Shown here piece after piece: positions 1-10,500 of a DNA stretch of 64,000 nucleotides. Made by a program: the position numbers and the translations under genes. The notes under the pieces were generated by a model. It saw only the letters and a program-made list of their open reading frames with translations. It had not been told where the DNA came from and made no database searches. Numbering within the stretch: the first letter of the stretch is position 1; every line of letters begins with the position of its first letter. This DNA is from Chlamydomonas sphaeroides. Taxonomy: Eukaryota; Chlorophyta; Chlorophyceae; Chlamydomonadales; Chlamydomonadaceae. Where the stretch lies: the NCBI GenBank assembly GCA_001662425.1, contig BDDC01000026.1:25648-89647 (forward strand). Direction: 5' to 3'.

Positions 1-3000
1 CAGGTCTCTCCGCCCCCTTGCCCGGCATCCCGCGTCCGCGCTGGCGACGGCTGCGGCTCGTACCGCGACGACGGCCGCGGCTGCGGCTGCGGCGGAGGCG
101 GCTCCGACCATGCTTGCAGGCGCGCAGAGGTGCCGCCGGGCGCCGCGCTGACGTCCCGCAGCCTGCCCGCCTCGCCCGACAGGCCGCTGCCACCGCCGCA
201 GCCGCAGCCGCTCGACCGCGTGTAGCCGCCGCCACCGCCGTACGCGGTGGCCGTGGGTGCGGCCGTCACGGCTGAGCCGCTGGACATACGAACGCGAGTG
301 GAGCTGCTTTGTCGGCCGGAGCCAGAGCCAGCGCCGGGCGCTGGCCACGTGCCGCCGTCGGGCGCGGCGCGGCCCTTGTCCCAGGCGCCGGCGGACGAGG
401 CGGACGTGTGTCGTACATGTACGGCACCGTAGCTGGAAGCGGCGCCCGTGGTGGCGTAGCTGGCGGCGGTGTAGCTGGTGCCGCCGCCGCCGCCAGCGCT
501 GCCGCCGCCGCCGCCGCCCAGGCTGTGGTGTCCGTACGATGCCAGGCGCGATGACTCCTCGCGCCGGCTGCCGTACTCGGCGCTGACAGTGGCGTAGGGG
601 TTGGTATGCGAGGCAGAGGAGGTGTACGTGGCGGAGGAGGTGTACTGCTGGGCCAAGGCGTGGCTGGAAGCGCCGTAGCCGCGCGGCGCGTCGTAGGCGC
701 CGCTGCCCGCCTGCCGTGCGTCCTGCCGCTCGTGACCTGTGTGCTGCGGGTGTGGGTAGTTGTGGTGGTGCTGCTGCGGCTGGCCACCGCTGGGCTGCTG
801 CCAGGGATAGGACAGCGTGGAGGCGGCGATGAGCGGGTCCGCCCGCGGCACCAGCTGGGCGCCGTAGCTGTGGTGCCTGGCCGCATTACGGACGTAGCCG
901 CCGCCGCCGAAACCACCGCCGCCGGCGGCGCCGGACCCTGCGGACGCCAGCGCCGCCTCCTTTGCCTTCTGCAACCGCAGCAGCTCCTTCTGGATGCGTA
1001 GCTGCTCGACCGCCTCCTGCACGGCCGCGGCGCTGGCGGGGCCATGCAAGGCCTCGGGCGCCACAGCGCCGCCGCCGCTGTAGGCGCCGGTGGCTGCGTA
1101 CGTGCGGCCCGAGGGGCCGGCAGGGCCGCGGCCGCTGTCGACATGCAGCTCATAGACCGTGGCGCCCAGCGCCACGGCCTCGCGGGGCAGCGGCGCAGGT
1201 GCCGCTGTGGCAGCCATCCACTGCTCCGACCTCCCCTGCACCGCAGCCTGCTGGGACACGGGCCGCGGCGCGCAAGCCCGGGCGTCGGCCGCACACCCCC
1301 GCTGCCCGTGCGGCCGCACACCCCCGCTGCCCGTGCGGCCGCACACCCCCGCTGCCCGTGCGGCCGCCGGCGTAACCGGCATGGCCGCAACGGCGCGCTG
1401 CAGCGGTGCTATGCGTGTCAATGGTAGCCCGGCACAACCGTGACCCACCGCCAGCGCCGCATGCGTCTCCCGCAGCCGGAGGGCCATCTTGCGTTGCTGC
1501 TCACGCCCTCGGCTGGCGTCGGGCGCCGCCGCGGCGTTGTCCCAGCTCAGCAGCACGCGGCCGGCCTCGGCCAGACTGGACAGGGAGCCCAGCACGCTGG
1601 CGCTGCGGCCGCGCGACAGCCTGTGGGGGCGGCCGTGGGTTCGGATGGACAGCGGATGGACGCAAGGCGGCACCGGCGGGCACGCTGAGGCCGGAGCACA
1701 CGCGGCCCGGTGGGGTCCGGTCCGATGGCCGTCCCGAGGGCGTAACGGTGTGGGATGGCGACGGCGGCGCGGCACACTGCGGGCGGCTGGCCGAGGGGCA
1801 GCCGTACGGCAGGCACCGTACGGCACCTGGGCCGGCGTTGAGGTACGCGCAGCGTCGGGGCACAGCGCCGGGAGCGTCGAGCGAGGGCCACCAAGCGTCG
1901 ACCAACCTCTGCGGTGTTTCCAGCAGCTCTGCCACGTCTGGCAGCCGGGCGGCTGTGCGGATGAGCTGCAGCACCTGCAGGCCGGGACCGCAGGCCGGGG
2001 GCCCGGGACATCGTTGTCGACGGCTGCAGAGGGCCCAGCCCTGGTAGGGCCATGGCGTGCACGCTAGGCCGGTTGCGGCCGGCGGAGCCCGCGCGGGCAG
2101 CACCGGGCCGGTCAACCTTGCACGGCCGGGGTCCGGGGCGCGGCGCCTGCAGGACAGGTGGCGTCCACAGGTGCAGCCCGGAAGACGCGGAACCACCGCT
2201 GCAGGCCGTGACTTGCCTGGAAGAACAGCGAGCCGCGGGCCGCGAGCTGGCCCAGGTCACGGCCCTGCACTCCGGGGCCCGGCAAGCAGAGCGGCAGCAG
2301 GGTCGCAGGGTGGCGCGGCCGCGGGTGCTGGTGCGGCGGCGCTCACGCCGCAGCCCAGCCACACCCTCGCTGTCATAGCGCCGGCCCCAGCCCGAGCGCC
2401 CGACCCACATGCAGCAGCGCCGCCAGTGGGCCCCCGAGGCCGCCCTCCGCCAGCACCGACATCAGCGGCAGGGGCGTGGCCAGGTACGGCGCCTCCGCCA
2501 CCTCCCGCAGCACCTCCTCCAGCTTCTCCGCGGCCTTGCGGACCGCCCGGTCATCGTCGATAGAGCCTGCGGCGAGTCAGCAACGGACCCAGCATGGCCG
2601 CAGCAGGCAAGCCCCCTGCAGAGTTGGGGCCCAGCCGCCGCCGGTGCGCGCCGCTGCGCCCCCAGCGGGGTGCATCCGTTGCTCCAAAGGAGCCCGCGGC
2701 ACGTAAGCACGCGCGGGGCGTGTCACACTCTGCTGCCTATAAATGAACACACGTGAACAGGTATGCACGCACCCTCGGCAAAGCCGTGTGCATCCAGGTG
2801 GTGCAGCAGCTCCGAGCAGGCCTCCCGCGCGGTGACCGCCCACGTCACCACTCGGCGCAGCGTGCTGCTGGTGCCTGCAGGTCCAAGGGCGCGCAGCACA
2901 GGATTGTCGGCATGGGCAAAGGCCGCGGCTACCGGCCGGGTGTGTGTGCCGCGCCCATGGCTGCGATGCTGCAGCCAGCTGCGCGCGTGGTCCTTCGCAG

Positions 3001-3524
3001 ACCGGGCCGCGGCGCGGCGCGCCTGCGGCAGGTGACACTTACTGCGTGAGAGGGGCCGATCCGCGGCCCGGTGCACGGCTGTGCAGAGTTGATCGTAGAA
3101 GCGGCCTAGCGGAGCCTTGGGGTGCACGGCGCGGACGTCCTGCTGGCCGAGCGGTACGCTGCGCGTTGCGGGTTGCGGGTTGCGGGGCGACGTGGGGCGC
3201 GGGTGCTGCCGCTCCTGGTGGCGCCATGCTTGGCCCTGGGACAGCCCAGCATCCCACACGTGCGACAGGGCGCCTCCAACTGGGGCTGCGACTGAAGTGC
3301 TACCCCGACAGCCGGCCCAGCGGAGGCCCGGGCCCGGCCGGACCAGGGTGCGCTGCCATTTTTGGTCTTCCCTACGGCGTGACATCACATGTCGCCTCTC
3401 ACCTCTTAGCCCCCATTGGCAGCATCGTTGACTCGAGGCTGCTCGCGGCCAGAAGGTCTTCGACCCACGGTCGCAGGTCTTCCAGGTACACATGCTGGCC
3501 TGTGCAAGCCAGCGCGACTTGCAT
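1..3524 (-). CDS. Unidentified multi-exon protein, 3' end outside window
   Basis: Spliced by eye on the minus strand: exons 3524-3403, 3158-3043, 2874-2773, 2566-2409, 2264-2217, 1974-1907, 1620-1449 and 1250 to beyond base 1. Phase is kept at every junction. The ATG at 3524 opens MQVALACTGQHVYLEDL and has an in-frame TAG 18 bases upstream. The first ~260 residues look helical (for example RKAAEKLEEVLREVAEAPYL, then GQLAARGSLFFQVLQLIR). A likely coiled coil follows near residues 334-360 (VEQLRIQKELLRLQKAKEAA). The remainder, to about residue 678 at the window edge, is Gly/Ser/Ala/Tyr-rich and probably disordered. The intron after exon 5 has a GC donor (gcaagt). I do not recognise the family; an armadillo-like or ubiquitin-pathway helical scaffold is only a guess. 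The exon chain is well supported, the function is not. Confidence 0.72.
1287..1361. repeat. Three perfect 25-bp tandem repeats in an intron
   Basis: A 25-base unit beginning ggccgcacacccccgctgcc occurs three times head to tail. It lies inside the last visible intron (1251-1448) of the unidentified minus-strand gene, so it is an intronic minisatellite. There are no unique spacers, so it is not a CRISPR-like array. Confidence 0.9.
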
Positions 3525-3987
3525 GTTGCTTGGATAACGCAACTAGTTGTGCGCGGCACACCAGCATGCCTAGTTACGGCGTCTTATCGCGAGCGACCAC
3601 GTCTAACCGGCGTTTGTGCTCGGGCGTCGCTGCAAGTCGCATATGCATGACCATAGATAAGTTGCGCTTACAGGCTGTTCACATGTATAGGAGCCGACAC
3701 ACATGTCTCTTCCGGGAACCCAGCATGCCGCAAGGGCCAAACGGTTCCCCCGTCCCTGTCCCCACGGTTGAGCTCCATTGTCCCCTTCTTTGCCTGCCTC
3801 GCTTCTGCAGCACCCCAGTGCTGCTCTTGCATGGGTTGATGGGAGTCATGAACTGCTGCCATCAGCTCTGCAGCCTGTGCACATAGTACGCCGCACTGAG
3901 GGATGGCTGCTTCATGGATTAGCCCAAAACATACAGCGCCCCGCCGCGTTAGGTTGACTTGTCTTATAAACCCTGGGACAGGCTGGG

Positions 3988-4250
3988 ACCTGCTATGGTG
4001 ATGCTGGAGTATCTCTGGACAGTCTAGATGCCGCGGACAAGGAGCATGACCTGGAGGCCAAGGAGCAATGCACTATGCACACCGCCTCACACAGGTGAGA
4101 ACGGCGCCGACGCGCTAAATGGAGACTTCACAATCTGGCGGGACATGCACCATCGATGCAGCAATCCAAGTATTCAACCTCCACGCACGAAGGCGTTCTC
4201 ATCTGCACCTGCGTGCCGCCGGCAAACGGCTGGAGCTGCCCCCTCGTGAC
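3988..4250 (+). pseudogene. Relic copy of the SBP-gene 5' end (exons 1-2)
   Basis: This stretch aligns by eye with 7525-7895, the start of the SBP-box gene. Shared blocks include ggacrgtctagat, the acidic GAC-aag/gag-GAGCAYGACC run, and an almost identical GAGAACGGCGCCGACGCG block that in the real gene begins exon 2. The sequence matching intron 1 is shortened to about 20 bases. The exon-2-like part encodes GENGADALNGDFTIWRD, out of register with the real GENGADASLETSQSGETC. The first zinc-binding Cys and all the rest of the SBP domain are missing. Homology stops at about 4250, next to a dispersed repeat at 4261. It is best read as a partial duplication that has decayed; a working gene is very unlikely. 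Confidence 0.7.
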
Positions 4251-4260
4251 CTGTGGGCTT

Positions 4261-4307
4261 ATTACAAGCTCCTTTGACTTCGTTCTAGCTTATCATAAGC
4301 TAGAACG
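4261..4307 (+). repeat. Dispersed CTCCTTTGACTTCGTTCTAG repeat, copy 1
   Basis: The core ctcctttgacttcgttctag recurs at 6881, 36625, 42271 (diverged) and, inverted, 44121. Here it continues into an almost perfect palindrome, ttctagcttatcataagcta. On the minus strand the motif is followed by TGTAA. It looks like the end of a mobile element. Confidence 0.75.
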
Positions 4308-4455
4308 GGCTTCTGTCGCGGGGGCTGTGGGGCGGGTCAGCGAGGGGTTGCCAGCTTGCCACGCGTGCATTACAGGTGCAGGCAGCAATCTGACGGTTTG
4401 TCGTCACCCAATGCGCTGGTCTGCTGAGGTCGGATTGTTGGATAACAGGCTAACA

Positions 4456-4473
4456 ATTACACCCCGGTGTAAT
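4456..4473. other. Perfect 8-bp-stem hairpin
   Basis: The 18 bases attacaccccggtgtaat form an 8-bp stem with a 2-base loop, and TGTAA lies in the 3' arm. No adjacent gene explains it. It could be chance or the edge of a decayed element. Confidence 0.6.
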
Positions 4474-4914
4474 CTGCGAGTCCCAGGGGTAAGCTCGTTA
4501 GCAGTAGTGCCGGCCCAGTTGCTTGGCACGTCGCCGCGCCGGCGAGTCCCTGACACCGATGGACCGGGTTCCAAAGGCAAGGCGGGCAACCCTGCACCTC
4601 GTCGCCAGTAGGTATATGACTCCGGGAGGCCCCTTCGACACGGATTTATCCCACGACCTCAACACGGGGTATAGGTAAAAGTGACTCCTGGCACGGGAGG
4701 GCAAGGAGACGCAGCACAAGTCCCTGCGCCGCCGTCGTCGAGGGGTGAAAGAGCGGACCAGACGCCAGGCTTGGCCCACAGCGCGCGCAGGTGTGGTATG
4801 TGCACGGGGATGCGAGCCCACGAGGCGGACAGCAGGCGGCCGTGCACCCTGAAAAACAGACGAAGTCAAGAGCCTGTACCTGCAATCCTGCGAAGCCGAC
4901 ATCTCACTCATAGC

Positions 4915-5012
4915 TGCTGCGACGGGGGGCCAAGTAAGCAGGCGAACAGGCATGCAGGGGGGAGTGAAGCAGTGGCACGCAGCAGCCGGCCAAGTCACCT
5001 GGTGGCGTGTGA
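4915..5012 (+). repeat. Dispersed repeat shared with 62.5 kb (inverted)
   Basis: About 98 bases match the reverse complement of 62536-62634 at roughly 90% by eye. Shared text includes catgcaggggggagtgaagc and ggcacgcagcagccggccaa. It shows no convincing coding frame of its own and is probably a fragment of a transposable element. Confidence 0.8.
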
Positions 5013-5423
5013 ACGTACGTACCCGTAGTGCTAGCTACCCATGCGGCCCCTGGAAGCATTTGTTACCCGAGCGTAGCCGTCTTAGGAGTTGCGCTCGCCA
5101 CAGGGAATGGGCCTGGCGCAGCAGGGTAAAATGCAGCTCGCCTTATCTTGTCCTTGTGGCACCCTTCAAGCCGGCCCTCCGCCACATGACTGGCATGTGG
5201 CCGGGGATATGGCGACGGCATGGTCCTCATCCCTTCCCACTACTCTGCTACGTCCGACCCCTGCCGCCCGCCGCACACTCACGTCCCTGGCGATGAACGC
5301 ATGGCGCGAGCCTGACACTGCCATGCCTTTGCAACCCCTCCACCCGGGCACGGCCGGGGCCCTCGCCCCGGCCTTCGCTGCGGGTGGCTGGGAACTGGCA
5401 CTTTCCGTCCGCCCACCCGTTGC

Positions 5424-5523
5424 ACTCCCACACTCCCCCGCACCGCACTCCCACACACCGCACTCCCACGCAACGCATCCCCATGCATGCACCGCACTCG
5501 TATGCACCGCACTCCCACGTCCT
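5424..5523. repeat. Degenerate CACCGCACTCCCA tandem array
   Basis: Short imperfect copies of caccgcactccca, including tatgcaccgcactcccacg variants, are repeated over about 100 bases. It is a simple minisatellite in intergenic DNA. Confidence 0.75.
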
Positions 5524-6880
5524 ACGTCATCCACGTGTTACCTGCACTATGTCCCACCCTCTTGTACGGCACTGTGCTCGGCCCGCCCCTTGACTAGCCC
5601 TTGCAGGCTCGCTACTAGCATACGACACCTCCGGCGGCTCAATGGATGTTGCTGGCGCCTTCTTGCTGCTCCGTCCCTGTCATGGTCGCTCGATTACATT
5701 CTGACGCCGGCCTCTTTTTCGCTTCCGGTCTCCATCATCCATCCTTCAGGTAACCATGGGACTGCAGTGGGCGGGCTGGACGCTGCACAACGCCGCCGGA
5801 GGTGTCCACGGCGGTATCACTCGCTGTGCAAGCGACCGCGGCCCCACCTCGCAACCTCATACCCTAGCGGCAGGTAACACGCAGGTAACTTGCAATCTGC
5901 TGCCCATTGCGCTCTGCGATTTGCCGATTTGCTCCCTGCTTCGCCTCTCATGCCTCGATGTATATCCGGGCGGGAGTTAACCTCTTTTTCTCTTTTGCAG
6001 TTCTTGACGCCGGGCACGACGACATCGCCGGCCTCGCCAGCGCGGACCACCTGCCAGCCTCAGGCAGCGCCGGGTCCCAAACGGCTAGACCAGCCCATGC
6101 GACAGAACACACCCAGGGTGCTGTGGTGGTGGGGGACCGCAGCTGCAGGCACGCGCACAACACCTCCACTCCGCGGTAGGCGAGGTACGGCTGCCGCTGC
6201 TGCAAAGCCATGCGGTTGCCACTACAAAGTGCCCCTCCCGAACCCTTAACGTCGGAGGGTCACTTGCTACCCCATATCCCCCATTCATCCCTTTTCCTTA
6301 AAAAGGGCCGGTGGCTCGGCCTTGGCGCGGCGGAGCTTGGCGCTGAGCTTGGGCGACAGGGAACAGATGGAGCTGTGAGCGTTTCTGGGCCGTACACCTA
6401 CGCCGCTGCCAGCTCCTGCCGCTGCCGTCCTGGTGCTGGGGACGCTCATCTCCTTCATGCCAATGCTCATGCCGCTGCTCAAGCACGGCTTCAGCATCGC
6501 CGTTACGGTAATCACCATCAACCGCCAGCACAGGCCCACATTCAGGAAAACCCCGCTTGTGTCGAGGCCAAGCTCACCCAACACTCTCCGGCTGGTTCAT
6601 CGTAAAACAGTAAAAGAGCACCCTCCATGTGATGCCGCGTAACTGCTCATCCAAGCAGGTTCCTCAGGGATGTCGCATAACCGTCCATCCAAGCAGGGTG
6701 TGAGAGCCCCCGGGCTCCTAGTAATGGTGGTTGTCCAAAATGGTGGTATCATAAGAAACCGATCTAACAAAGGCTCCTGACGGGTCCGATGGCCAGTACG
6801 ATGTATCAAGGTGGGCACGTTACACAGGCCGTCTATGTGCCTGCCCAGGGGAGACGCCTGTCTTCCCCTGTCTTTCAAGG

Positions 6881-6925
6881 TGATATTCCTCCTTTGACTT
6901 CGTTCTAGCTTGAAAGCTTTATAAG
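6881..6925 (+). repeat. Dispersed CTCCTTTGACTTCGTTCTAG repeat, copy 2
   Basis: This carries the same core as at 4261 and 36625, preceded by gatattc (gatattcctcctttgactt) as at 36625. It is followed by cttgaaagctttataagg instead of the palindromic tail. No partner in inverted orientation is found within 4 kb. Confidence 0.75.
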
Positions 6926-7535
6926 GTGGCCTTCTGTCCAGGGGAGACAGCCTCTTCCCTGCTTCTGTCTCCGATGGCCGACAGACGAGTGGCGGCGTGA
7001 CGGTGTGTCCCGACTGAGGCCCTGGGCAGGTAGGCACGGATGGACGAGCAGAGGACAACAACGTCGGAATACAGAAACAGACAGAAAGACTTCGCTTGCC
7101 TCGTGGCTTGGCTCGGCTTGGACGTAACCCTGACGTCCCCGAAAACCGTCCCTTTGTGCGGGGCCAGTATCCTTCCCTCGTCACACCTACCTGTGTTCAT
7201 TTTTCAACGCCATCACCTGGAGCCTACAGGCTGCCGAGCTGCGGCGGGGTCATGTTGCCCGACAATCCAACCGACATGCAAACACTGCACTGTGGCACCA
7301 TTCTACACTACCCGCTCAGTGTCATCCTCCGCAAGCAGCACAGCAGCAGACCGCAAAAATCTGTACGGTAGGGTTGGGACCGAATTAACTCAGCTCCCGG
7401 CTTCTGGCTTTATGAGCTACACAACGTACCGTCACGCAAGAATGGCAGCTTAAAGTAATGTTGGCCTAACAGCGAAGTTCACCCGCGCGCCTAGCCAGCC
7501 GCGCCCAAAAGCAGACCGTCTTTGCACCTGCAATA

Positions 7536-10500
7536 ATGGATGCTGAAGAAGGTGCTGTGGACGGTCTAGATACTATGGACGAGGAGCACGACCCGGAGGC
7601 AGAGGAGCAATGGGCAGCTCAGGACTACAGCTGGCACCGTCAGAGGTTGCTTGCAGTCCGCCTAGGTGGGAGAGGTGCAGGTGTGGGAGAGGTCCGGTGC
7701 GGCAGGTTCAGCACTGAGGCGATTGCCCACCTCCTCGCGCAGGCGAGAACGGCGCCGACGCGTCATTGGAGACTTCGCAGTCTGGCGAGACATGTATGGT
7801 GAGATAACATTCCAACATCCACACGCCACGGCGTTTTCTTCTGCATCTGTGCGCGCGTACGTGCGTGCCGCGGGCAAATAGCCGGAGCTGCCTCCTCATT
7901 TCCCTTCGGCTGCTGTCACAGGCGCAATGGAGCGGGTTAAAAGTCTGGCGCGTGTTGTCGTGCGCATTTCCAACTTGTTTGCGTGGCTCACGCAAGCAAC
8001 GCTGGTGCCCCGCATGTCACTTGTGCTCGAATTGCAACCTACCGCAAGGCAACGTCGAGTTCAGTGCCTCGTCCGTGCTCTCTTGAACCGTGTGACTCCT
8101 TGCCCGTGCGCTCCCCCGCAAAGGTTTCGCCTGACACAACGTGTGCGTTTGCTTGATCCACGTCCTACGCCCCACGCGGCAGGTCAAGGAATGCCCCGTG
8201 GACCTGGCGCAATGCAAAGCATACTATCGGCGCTTCCGCATCTGCGAGAGGCACCTGAAGACCCTCTCGCTCTGCATCGAGGGCAAACCGAGCCGCTTTT
8301 GTCAACAGGTAGGGTAGGCCCGCCGGCTACACGTGAGTGCAAGGCAGCAGCTAGGACGTGGCCCGCAGGAGGGACGCGGGAACATGCGGGCATGTGCAGG
8401 GGCGGACCGTGAGCCGCAGGAGGCGCCCAAGGCGATGTGGGTCGGGGGGCGCGTCTGTACAGCGTTGGGGGAGGCAGGCCGTCGCGGCTGGCCGCCCTGA
8501 GGGTCGTGCCGTGGGAGCATCGAACCAGGACGTCAACTCCGAGCCAGAAGCTCGGACCCAACGCTGTGGGGGGTTGTGGGGGGCTATGGTGCTGGCATGC
8601 CTGCTGTGCAGCACCTGCCGCTGACGCCTGCGGTCCCGCCTCGGCCCTGCAGTGCGGGCGCTTCCACGTGCTGCGAGAATTCGACGGCAATAAGAGGTGG
8701 GCGAGGCCCCTGACAACCGTGCCGCAGCTGAAGTCGGGCGCTGGGGGCCTGGCCAGCGACGGCATGCGGCCGCCTCGCTGCCGCGCGCGCCGCTCAGCCC
8801 CCGCGCCCGGTGTGTGACGCGCTCCCTTGTCGCGCGCAGGAGCTGCCGCCGGGCGCTGCTCACGCGCTTCTACAAGCGCCGCAACCTGCCCGTGCCCGCC
8901 AATGCGCTGCCGCCCCCACCGTGAGTGCTGCCGTGCCGTGCCAGCCGTCGCTCCGCTCACAACCCATTCCCGGGACGAACCTCGCCGCCAACCGTTGCGT
9001 TGCCCTGGGGCCAGGGCCCGCCACGGGGCCGGCGCTCGTCGCGATACGACCGCTGGGTGCCGGCCGGAGAGGCGGGCGGCGGGGGCGGGGGCCGTTGCGT
9101 GCGCCTGCCGGCATGGGCTGGCGGCGGAAAGCAGAGAGTACCGGTATGCAGTGCCAGGAGGCCGTATCGGGCTGGTGTCAAATATCCTCCCCCGCCTCTT
9201 CCCTCGGCGGCTCATGGCTGCGGCGCAGGACGGACTCGGCGCCCCGTCCCGCCGGCAAGGATGCGGTGAGCTGCCCGCGGCGCGCTGGCGAGCACAAGAC
9301 CGTTTCCCGGGGGCTGCGGGCACGCCCGCCCCGCGCCAGTCGTTGCCACACATTGCTCCGCTCACGGTCCCTGCGCCTCCTCCGTGCCGCGGTCCGGCCC
9401 GCAGGAGAAGCCGAAGCCCAAGAGCCGCGCGCAGGCGTCTGCTGACCCGCAGCAGCCGCAGCGCCGCAAGCGCGGCCGCCCCCGCGCGCCGCCCATGGAC
9501 GTCCGCGACCTGGCCCCCGACGACCCCCGGGCCGCGGACCTGGTCGCCGGCTCGCTGGGCGGCATGCTGCAGGCCCGCGGCCCCGGCGGCCAGGACGAGG
9601 CGGACCTGGCGGCGGCGATGGCGGCCCAGGGCGGCGCCGGCAGCCTGGGTCCCACCGCCCTGCAGGTCAAGGCGGAGCTCCTGGCGCAGGTGGGGCAGGG
9701 CGCGGCCTCCGGGGTGGCACGCCTGCTTGCCGTGCGCGCGGCGCTCACGCCGCCGGCGCCTGGTCCGAGGCGTCCGCTGCGCCGTGCTGCTCGCTGACGT
9801 GGCCCCTGTGTCCTCCCTGGCCCCGGCGCCACAGGTCGACGCTCGGCTGGGCATCATGCCGGGCGCCGCAGCCGGGCTGCGCGGCGCGCGGTCGGGATCG
9901 GATCCGTCCCGCAGCACCGCCAGCGGCGGCAGCAGCGGCAGCCCCGGCGCCGGCGGCCACGACAACGGCAACGGCAACAGAAGCAACCGCGCGCCGTACC
10001 ATCGCCAGCGGAGCCTGCTGGATGGGCAGACGCTTGACTTGGCGGGAGCGCTCGGCAGCGGTATCGGCAGTGGCGGTAACGGGGCCAGCGCGGGCGCGCT
10101 AGGCGGGGGCGGCGGCGGCGTGGGCGGGCTCATGCCCACCTACGGTTCCAGCAGCAACACGGGTGGCGGGCTGGGTCTGCCCGCGCGGGTGCTGGCGTCG
10201 CCAAGGGAGGCTGCGCTGCAGCAGCTGCTGCTGCAGCAGGTGCAGCGGGAGCGGCTGGCGGCGGCCGGCGGCGGCGCGGCGGCGGCGGCCGCCGCCGAGA
10301 GCCTGAACAGGCTCCAGCGGCACGTGCTGCAGCTCCGGCAGTCCAGTGACGCCGCCGCCGCCCTGGGTCTCGCTGAAGCTGACATGGACGCGGCCGCCGC
10401 CGGCTACGAGGACTGGGGCCGCGGCGGCTGGGCGCAAGGCGCCGGCGGCGCCGGGCGCCCTTCGGACAGCAACGGCGGCCCCGGCGGCAGCACGGGTGCG

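Larger units (their letters stand above)
3525..7535. other. Intergenic region with relics and dispersed repeats
   Basis: This lies between two divergently transcribed genes and has lower GC than the coding regions. I see no supported intact gene. It contains a broken copy of the SBP gene 5' end (3988-4250), two copies of a dispersed CTAGAACGAAGTC motif, a perfect hairpin, a repeat shared with 62.5 kb, and a degenerate CACCGCACTCCCA-type tandem array. At 6845-6878 and 6937-6970 a CAGGGGAGAC-type segment is imperfectly repeated. Promoters of both flanking genes must lie here, but no clear core element was found. Confidence 0.6.

Noticed and set aside
1287..1361. CRISPR-like short repeats
   Set aside because: The copies are directly adjacent with no spacers and lie in a eukaryotic intron.
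266..1390. 374-codon minus-strand open frame
   Set aside because: It is in the wrong register. The frame shifted by one gives VEQLRIQKELLRLQKAKEAA and is continuous with upstream exons, whereas this frame reads through the 25-bp intronic repeat.
6597..7184. 195-codon minus-strand open frame in the intergenic region
   Set aside because: No domain is recognised and it runs through a dispersed repeat. Codon use and composition give no support.
8184..10139. 651-codon minus-strand open frame
   Set aside because: It is the opposite-strand shadow of SBP-gene exons and introns. It crosses splice sites of the real gene and its composition (Arg/Ala/Pro-rich) shows no domain.
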